Shown piece by piece: positions 55,351-64,000 of a stretch of 64,000 nt of DNA. Below the pieces are notes generated by a model, which was not told the DNA's origin, made no database searches, and saw nothing but the letters and a program-made list of their open reading frames with translations. The first letter of the stretch is position 1, and every line of letters begins with the position of its first letter. Origin of the DNA: Distichodus sexfasciatus (taxonomy: Eukaryota; Chordata; Actinopteri; Characiformes; Distichodontidae). Made by a program: the position numbers and the translations under genes. The stretch is from contig JAVGVS010000308.1 in assembly GCA_032718565.1 (NCBI GenBank), positions 256,501-320,500 on the forward strand, given 5' to 3'.

Positions 55351-56506
55351 GGCTTTTCAATTCTGGTGGGACCAAGTCTCTAAAAATGAATCCAGGAGTC
55401 CATAAAAACACAAAACCCACTGGTCATCAACACACAGGACTGGAGTTGTTTCTGCTAATTAGCTTTCTGATCTTTTAAAACACCAGTTGGGCTCTGCCTG
55501 CCGGCTCATTTTCAACCCCACCTCCCCGGAGGTCCGGCCGATCCTGACCCACCTGGCATCGCTCTGTGTCGGATTTGTGATCGATCCTTTCGCTCCTCCT
55601 TCCTGCCTGCCTCCCTCCCTTTAAAACGTCTCCCTCCGGCGGTCTGCGCTCTGAATCTCCAAATCTCACACACCACTGATTCTCTCACAGCGTCTGTCAC
55701 GACTGTCTGACTGCTGTGCCTCTGGAGCGCTCAGAAACCTCAAGCACAGAGTAGTGGGATTTGTGTGTGTGTGTGTGTATGGGGGTTTTATGGGAGCTCC
55801 AAAGCTGCCTAACAGCCTCTTGATCCCGCAATCGTACATCCCAGGGAGCAGATCAGTTGAACACAGCCCCATGTCAGCTCTTGTTGCGTGTCACTCAAAA
55901 TCAATATGATGACAAAGAGACAACACTTTGTTTAGAACCGCACGGGGGCATTCCTGTCATGCCGCCCGCACTCGTATGACAGATGAGACAACTGAAGGTG
56001 AACTCCCCTGCAAACTGTCACACGAATATTTCAGGATTTGATTTGATGACCTGCAAGACCTCCAGAGAGGGGGTCGGATGTTATCACATCACTACGGAGT
56101 GATAACCGAAAGGAACCGAGGCCCCCAAATTGTGAACAGAGGACAAAGAGACACGCATTATGACAAGTAATTTCACAGTGAAAGGGTTTCTCTGCCTCTG
56201 TCTGAAATGTTGTTTTGTTTTGCGAAGTCTGGGTGTTAAAGCCCTGATCTTGACGAAATGCACTTTGCCAATGACTGCACAATCAGGTCCTCTTGTACTC
56301 CCTCCCTCTCTCCTTCACTCTTTACCTCCCTCTCTCCCTCCCACCCCTTTCTCTCTGGCTCTCTCTCTGTCTCATAACACACACACGCCATAGCTCCACT
56401 GAAAACAAAGATGGTCCCTCTACTGTCTCCCCCTCACTTTCCTGCCCGGCAGTTTGCCAGCGTCCCGAAAGACGAGACGTTTACCTGCGTAACGGAAAGC
56501 ACTCAC

Positions 56507-56545
56507 CTTTGCTTAGAGCCACGTCGACGACCCCGCGACGGCCAC
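56507..56545 (-). other. ldb1: candidate non-coding 5' UTR exon of ldb1
   Basis: Acceptor gttgcctttctcag, 39 CpG-rich bases, donor AAAG|gtgagt. It has a stop in one frame and no ATG. Position and strand fit an ldb1 leader exon; inferred from splice signals only. Confidence 0.3.
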
Positions 56546-57699
56546 CTGAGAAAGGCAACACAAACAGAGGGCTCAGAATCCTACGGTGCACCACAGCATC
56601 AGTGTCATTGAGCTCACAGTTGATGACCATGACATTGCTTTCTCTACTTTAATCAGTTGTTCTACATTATTAGCCTTCATTTCCTTACCCCAAATTTCTC
56701 TCTTCCGAAATCTGCGACGGTCGTGGCACGGCGAGCACTGAGTGCTGACGATGTTGGAGCTGGTCAATTAGCCTTTAAAAAAAAGGATGGACTGACAGAG
56801 TGGGAGAGAGAGAGAGAGAGTGTGAGGGAGAGGGAGGGAAAGGGAGATGGGTGATGTGGAAAAGCTAGGAGGCGGGAGAGAGCTCATGGATCCACTGGAA
56901 AAAAAAAAAAAAAAATGACGCACATCCAGAGCAACTTCTCCAGCCCGTCGTACCCGGAGAGGGCACTGTCACCATGGCAACGGCAGAGCAGTGATAGCTC
57001 GCCGGGGCAAACGAGGCACGGCATTATTCCGTCTCTCACATGCTGGAAATACACAGCTCGGGGCGGTCAGTCGACCGCACAGGCGGCGGGCGAGAAGGCA
57101 GGCGGGGAGGCGGACGGACGACTCGCATTCAATTAACTCCACCAGCCCCGGAGCCCGGAACTCGGCCACCTGTGACCAGCTCCAAGGACACACAGATCAT
57201 TAAAGGCCATTTGTGACTGGCTCAGGCCAGTGCATCCCTATGATGAAAGAAGCATGTCACAGATCAGTTACTCTCTCTCTTTACTGTTCTGCTAAGAAGG
57301 TCAGCGAGACTGTTTCAGCCTTTTTTAATCATGATAATGTCCATTTGCTGCTTTTATGCTGGTCACAACGGCAGGTCCAGGGTTCAGAACACAGCTGAAA
57401 GCAGGTGTATCAATTTGATTTGGAACAGAAAACAGTTTGAAGACAACTGCACTGAATCACTGAAGAAAGAATCACTGAATCATTTTTCAGTTTGAAATAA
57501 AAAAGACCAGAAACGTATTAACGAGTCACCAAAGACATACAAGACATCATGAAGAAAGCTGATCACAAATCAGTTTCTTTTTCTCTTGTAAATCTGTTAC
57601 AGTGCTGGTAAGAACGTCAGCAAAACAATTTCACACTTTTTTATCAGCACGATCAGCAAATCAGTTTATTTGATTTGGGACAAAAACATTAATGTTAAA

Positions 57700-57890
57700 G
57701 CACAGCACACAGCGCACCACCATGAAACGTCACCTCTGCATTTGACCCATCTGTGAAGGAGCAGCGGGCAGCTGACATGACCGGCGCCCGGTGAGCATAA
57801 CTTGGGGACAGTACCTTGCACATTAGTACCTCAGTGGTACCTTTACTGTTCTGAAATTTGAACCGGAAATAGTCTTGTTGACGCCCTGAC
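57700..57890 (-). mobile_element. SINE family B copy
   Basis: AAGCACAGCACACAGCGCAC tail and GTACCTCAGTGGTACC on the plus strand, i.e. reverse orientation. Confidence 0.78.
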
Positions 57891-58017
57891 CAGTACAAAA
57901 AAGAGAGCAAATCACCATGCCGTCTTTTCTTTAAAGTGGGCTTCACTCTTGCACCAGAATCGATATTGTGTTCATGAAGTTAATTTGCTGCTTAGAACTG
58001 CTGGTCAAGGGTGCAAA

Positions 58018-58280
58018 AGTGGTGGCGTAACGGTAGGGTGCTCACCCCGTAATCACTGAAGAAAGAAGGTTGCAGGTTTGAATCCAGGGCTGGTCAAGTT
58101 ACCATTGAGGTACTCACAAGCAAGGTACCGTCCCCAAGCACTGCTCCCTGGGTGCTTGTTAGCTGCCCACTGCTCCTTCACGGATGGGTTAAATGCAGAG
58201 GTCACCATTTGGTTGTGGTGCACTGTGTGCTGTGCTGTGGTGTGTTCACAATGGCAAATAATCACTCACTTTCACTTTAA
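58018..58280 (+). mobile_element. SINE family B copy, full length
   Basis: GTGGTGGCGTAACGGTAGGG, B box GGTTTGAATCC, tail AATAATCACTCACTTTCACT. Confidence 0.87.
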
Positions 58281-58532
58281 AACAGATGGTCAATTTGATT
58301 TGGGTCAGAAAATGCTTGAACCATTGACCACAAACCATTTCACCAGCCAATTTTCTTTGATTAATACTACTCAGTTCAATGAATAATACTTGAACGAATG
58401 AGAACTCGTCATCATTGCTTATTCAGCTACACTGTCAGATGATTTTACTACTGACTGCACTGTGTTTGACTAGTCTGTCTAACACAATGAGAGCCATTTC
58501 CATAACCTTTATTATACAAGACATATAACTAG

Positions 58533-59145
58533 CGATGCAACGATCCAATATGTGGATCGGGTATCGGTGGCATTGGGTCGGTCTGTAAATTGGATTTTTT
58601 TTCTATGTTCGTGTGTGTACGCACACACAATTTGTTATGTATCGGAAGCAGTAAAGCTGGTTTATAGTTTGAAATTCGCACTAATTCATAGATATTGATA
58701 TATAACAACGAGCAGAACAAGCAACCCCACAACCCCACTACAACCCCAAATGCAAATTGCGTGATTATACCGTTTAATTTCCTTAACAACACCAGCTCTC
58801 ACTGTGATCTCTGTGTTCCTGACGGTTTTCGTGCCGCAGGATTAGGGGCCTTCACAAAATTACACAACTGTATTTAAACAGTACATTTTTGAGATGTTAC
58901 CTTAATAATAATTAATGTAGCATATACTGTACATATGGGTGTGTAATTATTATGCTGTTTTAGTTAACAGTATTTAAATCAAGTATTTCCTTAAGCATAA
59001 AACAATAATCTCAGTCTCCTCCTCACAGAGAAAAACACAATTTATTCATTCAAAACTTGTATCAGATCAGTACTCAAAATTGACCGATGCCCAAAGCCCA
59101 AGTATCGGCATCGGAACTGAAAAAGTTGAATCGCTGCATCCTTAC
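58533..59145. mobile_element. hAT-like element, non-autonomous
   Basis: Ends AGCGATGCAACGATCC and GAATCGCTGCATCCTT are inversely related, and the interior has paired ATCGGGTATCGG / AGTATCGGCATCGG. No transposase. Confidence 0.75.
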
Positions 59146-59777
59146 ATATAACACAACGTAGAATCTGTTCTTACCCCGAGAGAAAGTTTCAGAATGAAAG
59201 TAAACGGCAGGTTCCGCAAAAGGGATACAAAATACATTGCTTTGCTCATAGTTTAAAGAGCAGAATTGTTTTATGCCAAAACAACAAACTGGGTTGCAAG
59301 GACAGAAAGGGTGAAGGATGGAAAAGCTTGAACCAGCAGAAACATTCTCACTGCTGCTGTAATGATGAGGAAAGGATCAGCGCACAAAGGAAAGGTGACC
59401 CACTTTATTGTGCTACCTCTCTCAGTTAACCAGCCTCCTCAGATGATGTTCTGACCCAATTAAAATCTCCTGCACACACACACACACACACACACTCAGA
59501 TGGCATGGTGGAAGAAACATGCCCAAAATGATGCAGATGCAGCTGTAGGAACTTCAGCCTTTTACATTAATTAGCCTGAATGCCACTGAGGTGCAGTCCT
59601 GAAAGAGAATCCATGTCTGTTTTCACTCAAAGATCTCATCATAAATGCAAAAGTGAGAGTGCGACCATACCATTAAAAAAAATACTGTACTCCTGCAATT
59701 CAATAAAGCATGGTACTATCACAGAACATTTTGAATTTGACTTTGACTTTGACTTTGAATGTATATTGCACAGTATA

Positions 59778-60384
59778 CAATGCTGTAAAAAAGTATTTAC
59801 CCCTTCCTGATTTCTTATTTCTTTGCATGTTTGTCACACTTAAATGTTTCAGATTATCAAACAAGTTTAAATATTAGACAAAGAGAACCCAAGTAAACAC
59901 AAAATGCAGTTTGTAAATGATGATTTTATTTATTAAGGAAAAAAAATGATCCAAACCTACATGGCTCTATGTGGAAAAACTAATTGCCCCCTAAACCTAA
60001 TAAGTGGTTGTGCCACCTTTAGCAGCAACAACTGCAGTTAAGAGTGTGCGATAACTGGCAATGAGTCTTTCACATCGCTGTGGAGGGATTTTGGCCACTC
60101 TTCTTTGCAGAAGTGTTTTAATTCAGCCATATTGGAGGGTTTCCGAGCATGAACCGCCTTGTTAAGGTCATGCCACAGCATCATGTAGGTTTGGATAGTT
60201 TTTTTCCTTAATAAATAAAATTATCCCTTAAAAACTGCATTGTGTGTTTACTTGGGTTATCTTTGTCTAATATTTAAATTTGTTTGATAATCTGAAACAT
60301 TTGTTCTGACATCTGAAACAAGTGTGACAAACATGCAAAACAATAAGAAATCAGGAAGGGGGCAAATACTTATTCACGGCACTG
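59778..60384. mobile_element. DNA transposon remnant with long inverted repeats
   Basis: CAATGCTGTAAAAAAGTATT and its partner AATACTTATTCACGGCACTG, with the inverted similarity extending about 150-200 bp (TTCCTGATTTCTTA). The core TGGCCACTCTTCTTTGCAGA is non-coding. Confidence 0.85.
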
Positions 60385-60626
60385 TCTGTGTGTTTTTCGT
60401 GCACATTTCCCAACCCTGTTTCAGATTTTGGACCACATACTGAAGTGGCCAATATTGTAAAAAAAAGTTTAACAACTCTGTTATAATAACAATGTGAACA
60501 GTAGCCTTAAATACTTAGAAATTGAGAATTTATTATGGATTCCATAAGTCCTCTTCCTCTACAATAACCAGCAGGACATTTACAGCATTTATTGATGGTT
60601 TTATCCACTTTAATCAGCTTTAGGCA

Positions 60627-60890
60627 GTTGGTGACGTAACGGTAGGGTGTTCGCCCAGTGATCAGAAGGTCGTAGGTTCGAATCCAGGGCTGGTAAAGTT
60701 ACCACTGAGCTACTCATGAGCAAGGTACTGTCCTCAAGCACTGCTTCCTGGACGCTTGTTAGCTGCCCACTGCTCCTTTCACGGATGGGTTAAATGCAGA
60801 GGTCATCATTTGGTTGTGGTGCACTGTGTGCTGTGCTGTGGTGCGTTCACAATGACAAATAATCACTCACTTTTTTTCACTTTCAACTAA
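60627..60890 (+). mobile_element. SINE family B copy, full length
   Basis: GGTGACGTAACGGTAGGGTG, B box GGTTCGAATCC, AAGCACTGCTTCCTGGACGC, tail AATAATCACTCACTT. Best reference copy of family B. Confidence 0.88.
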
Positions 60891-61104
60891 CATCGGCTGA
60901 TTACAAGAACACTCTCCCTGGAGCAAAGAGGGGATAAGTGCCTTGATTAGGGGTTCGACGATGGTAGTTCTGGCACTAATAAAGGGCCTACATCTCTCTA
61001 CATTTAATGTATGTGGCAATAAACTTCATTCTGATTCAGGCTCTGATTCCGGCCGTCTGACTGAATGCATAGAAGAGATGGTTGAAGCACCAATAAGTGA
61101 CGTA

Positions 61105-61640
61105 CACTACCAGTCAAAAGTTTGGACACACCTTCCCATTCAATGTTTTATTCTTTATTATCATGACTATTTTTATTGTAGATTCTCGCTGAAGGCACTA
61201 TGAATGAACACATATGGAATTATGTAGTAAACAAAAAGTGTGAAATAACCCAGAACATGTTTTATATCTTAGATTCTTGAAAATAACCACCCTTTGCTTT
61301 GATCACTGCTTTGCACACTCTTGGCATTCTCTCGATGAGCTTCATGAGGTAGTCACCTGAAATGGTTTTCCAACAGTCTTGAAGGAGTTCCCAGAGACGC
61401 TGAGCACTTGTTGGCCCTTTTGCCTTCACCCTGCGGTCCATCTCATCCCAAACATCTCGATTGGGTTTGGTCAGGTGACCGTGGAGGCCAGGCCATGTGG
61501 CGCAGCACTCCATCACTCTCCTTCTTGGTCAAATAGCCCTTACACAGATCATTCATAGTTTTGATGCCGTTAGTGAGAATCTACAATGTAAATAGTAATG
61601 AAAATAAAGAAAAAACATTGAATGGGAAGGTGTGTCAGTG
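61105..61640 (-). mobile_element. deleted Tc1-like transposon with transposase C-terminus
   Basis: Left inverted end CAGTCAAAAGTTTGGACACA; the right end keeps GAATGGGAAGGTGTGTC but has lost the outer bases. TA flanks. The minus strand at 61506-61262 encodes NRDVWDEMDRRVKAKGPTSA and ISGDYLMKLIERMPRVCKAV, the Tc1 transposase C-terminus after the DDE catalytic core. The rest is deleted, so it is inactive. Confidence 0.9.
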
Positions 61641-62159
61641 TATCTGACCGGGCATCTTCTCTTCAGTACCTTCTCCAGGTCCATTACATGGATGGCAGAC
61701 GGAGCTAATGGTTGTTTAATGTGTCTATAAATGAATTTCTGTGCTGCTCAGAATTGAAACAGAGGTTTTTTTGGTAATCTCTGTCATTTCTGAAGTCATG
61801 GTATAGTTTGTTCTTCAGACTGTGGAGACCTGCTGTTGCCTGATGGAACAGATGGGCCTGAAGTAAACAGGCATTTACTGAGTATCAGGGAGCCACATTA
61901 TGGGGACTCTTCGGCTCTTTCTACAAAGACATGGACATTTATTAAGAAATAAATGAAGTAAAGACAGACAGTGGCAAATTATCAATTTTAGTGTTAAAAT
62001 TAATTTGCTGTTGCAACATATTGTAGGTATCAGAATAATTAGATCATGTCATATAAAACATACACTCTTAGAAACGATGTGTTAAAATGGACACAAACTG
62101 TATCAAATTCTTACACGTTAATGGATGGGCTTTGGGACATTTCTTATGTTAATTTTAAC

Positions 62160-63005
62160 ACATTCCCTGTGTTAACAGTGACCCTCCGATCACGGGGCCA
62201 AACTCCTTAACTGTTATGCTACTATCTAAAATGAAGAAAATCAAGCAGCCGTACCCATACCGGTCCATGATTCGAACCAGCGACCTTCCGATTTTAAGAA
62301 TTAGGGGTCAGTTGGTAGTGTAACAGTTAGAAAGTTGGGCCTCTGATCAAAAGGTCGCCGGTTTAATTCCCCCACTGGTAAAAATACTGCTATAGTACTC
62401 ATGAGCAAGGTACCATCGCCAGTCACTGCCAAAAAGCTGACTACTGCTCTGTCTTGGTGATCATTGATCAGGGGGCCAGCTCTCTGTTACGCTACCAACT
62501 GCCCCCTAATTTTTAAAATCGCCGGTTCGAACCCCAGACCACTGAGATAAAGGTACCGCTGAGGTACTCATGAGCAAGGTACTCATGAGCAAGGTACCGT
62601 CCCCAAGCACTGCTCCCTGTTAGCCCATGTTACAGCATTGCCAACTCTCACGCATTCAGCCTCAATCTCACGCTCTCACACTCAAGAAAGAAATCTCCCA
62701 AATCTGAAATTCTTCTGTTATAATTTTTTTCACTCATGTACGCTCATTTCCGAATGACTATAAACGTTTCTCTGACTGATGATTCGCTGAAAACAGTTGC
62801 CGCAGACAGTTGTACAGCCCTCCCCCCATCCACCCACCCCCACTCAACGATCCTGACTGAATGCTCCCGACATCGGCCACAGACACACCCACAACCTCCT
62901 AAAGTTGCCAACCCTGATGTTAGCATCACGACTGGGTCAAAGGTAGAGGTCACATTTCGCTGTGGTGCGCTGTGTGTTGTGCTGTATTCAAAATGATAAT
63001 CACTT
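62160..63005. mobile_element. mosaic of SINE family B fragments
   Basis: A minus-strand head (about 62165-62300), a plus-strand head (62308-62440), a second plus-strand body (62520-62630) with duplicated ACTCATGAGCAAGGT, a foreign insert (62636-62918), then the family B tail (AGAGGTCACATTTCGCTGTG). Confidence 0.7.
62636..62918. mobile_element. small insertion with GTTGCCAAC-type inverted ends
   Basis: Ends CATTGCCAACTCTCACGC and AAAGTTGCCAACCCTG; ATGTTA is present on both sides as a short target duplication. Confidence 0.55.
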
Positions 63006-63439
63006 AAATCCAGACAGGGGAAAAGAACATCAGTCTGACCTCCAGCATGTCTCCAGATATACACAATGGGACATGATCAGACCTAATCAGATGTCCGCTC
63101 AAGTCTTAGCCATGATCTTTTCCTAACTGACGGTGTATTAAATCCCTTCAGATCATAATCATACTTGTTGTGATGTTGCTGTGTGTAGGAGGGGTTCCGT
63201 CGACAACTCACTCCTGCCCTCTGCTTGCAGATAAATACAGTGCAATCTTTAAGGTACCATGTTGCACGATACAGTGTACATTCTTATACTTTATCTTTCC
63301 TGACCACCAAGAAGACTGTGATTATTTTAAATGTCAGCACGTTTCAGGACAAACACATTTTCTGTTTTCACTTTGCTTCTCTTTTTCTCTATGGTATGTC
63401 AAGTTCATTAATGATAAACTAAAAAATGATCAAAAGCAT

Positions 63440-63960
63440 GAGAAGGGCCTCCTGCATCGTGCTCGACCCCTTACATCCTTCACACAGACTCTTTACACTC
63501 CTCCCATCCGGTAGACGCTGTCGCAGCATCAGGTTTCGATCCTCCAGGAATGCGTGATAGCTTTTTCCCACAAGCCATCAGACTTTTGAACACACTCCCA
63601 GCCATCACACTTCCCCCCACACACACACATGGACTGTGAAGTAACTGATTCTGTTGCACCGCTGCACTTTAAACATCACCGTCGCTAAAATGCACATGCT
63701 GCTATACGGACTATCTCCTCCTCAAATAACTGTTATGACACTGCACTGCCGCCACTTATTTGCACAAACATTGTACACTGCTTGTATAAACATTTGCATG
63801 TTTGCACACACACTGAACATTGTACGTATAAATAGTCCGGATATAATATTTATCATATTATAACTTTCTACCTCTTGCACATCCAGTGTAAAATGTCAAT
63901 TTCCACCTGTAGGTAATACTGCATCCTAACTTTCTCAATTCTACCTCTATTTCTAGTTTC
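63440..63960 (+). mobile_element. non-LTR retrotransposon 3' end, decayed
   Basis: One frame gives LPSGRRCRSIRFRSSRN and, after a frameshift, DSFFPQAIRLLN, the familiar end of LINE ORF2. The rest is a non-coding 3' region (CACTTTAAACATCACCGTC). Confidence 0.65.
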
Positions 63961-64000
63961 AAATTATATTTAAAACCCCATGTCTAGTTTAAAATGTATA

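Larger units (their letters stand above)
54401..57200 (-). promoter_or_regulatory. ldb1: ldb1 5' UTR / upstream region
   Basis: Upstream of the long-form ATG. It contains TC-rich and AG-rich tracts, an inferred non-coding exon at 56507-56545, and a CpG-rich block at about 56940-57180. Transcription start not defined. Confidence 0.4.

Noticed and set aside
60640..60690. tRNA gene-like A and B boxes (also at 7, 14.4, 18.2, 22.7, 46.6 and 58 kb)
   Set aside because: They are heads of repeated SINEs followed by the same long non-tRNA bodies; no full cloverleaf with an acceptor stem.

Overview
The window is vertebrate nuclear DNA, almost certainly from a ray-finned (teleost) fish. The genes have introns with GT-AG borders and encode vertebrate proteins. 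The sequence is AT-rich and full of fish-type repeats: two tRNA-headed SINE families with TTCA-rich tails, Tc1-like remnants, hAT-like elements and MITEs. There are no bacterial operons, CRISPR arrays or true tRNA/rRNA genes. Species cannot be named from the sequence alone.

Three protein-coding genes are present. (1) Positions 1-1482, plus strand: the C-terminal two thirds of hps6 (BLOC-2 subunit), one uninterrupted exon cut by the window edge, followed by a long 3' UTR. (2) Positions 4667 to about 28006, minus strand: a prominin-family pentaspan membrane protein. Twenty-one consecutive exons (20742 down to 4667) join in frame at every boundary, 2220 nt with the stop (739 residues), and an N-terminal exon lies at 27852-28006. 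The signal-peptide exon and part of the linker before TM1 were not found. (3) Positions 35986-54400, minus strand: ldb1, the LIM-domain-binding cofactor. All 11 coding exons were located; they join to 1242 nt (413 residues), including the long-isoform start exon, separated from the rest by a 13.2 kb intron.

Layout: hps6 and the prominin gene are convergent (1.5-4.7 kb holds both 3' UTRs). Prominin introns are packed with transposons. 28-36 kb is the prominin upstream side plus the ldb1 3' UTR and repeats. 36-41 kb is the compact ldb1 body. 41-54 kb is the large ldb1 intron 1, largely repeat-poor between 41.3 and 46.5 kb, with a CpG-bearing block near 43-44 kb. 54-58 kb is the ldb1 upstream region, and 57.7-64 kb is mostly SINEs, DNA transposon remnants and a LINE 3' end.

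The most notable point is the gene order. In human 10q24, HPS6 and LDB1 are neighbours with no prominin between them. Human PROM1 lies in the same 4p15 region as LDB2 and KCNIP4, and PROM2 lies beside KCNIP3. A prominin between hps6 and ldb1 therefore looks like a surviving member of a third prominin locus (2R ohnologue) lost in mammals. Its TM3 region and C-terminal tail resemble PROM2 more than PROM1. Other points of interest are a GC-AG intron, a (TG)n tract forming a 3' splice site, tandem splice sites in ldb1, an inverted SINE pair in ldb1 intron 1, and nested transposons.
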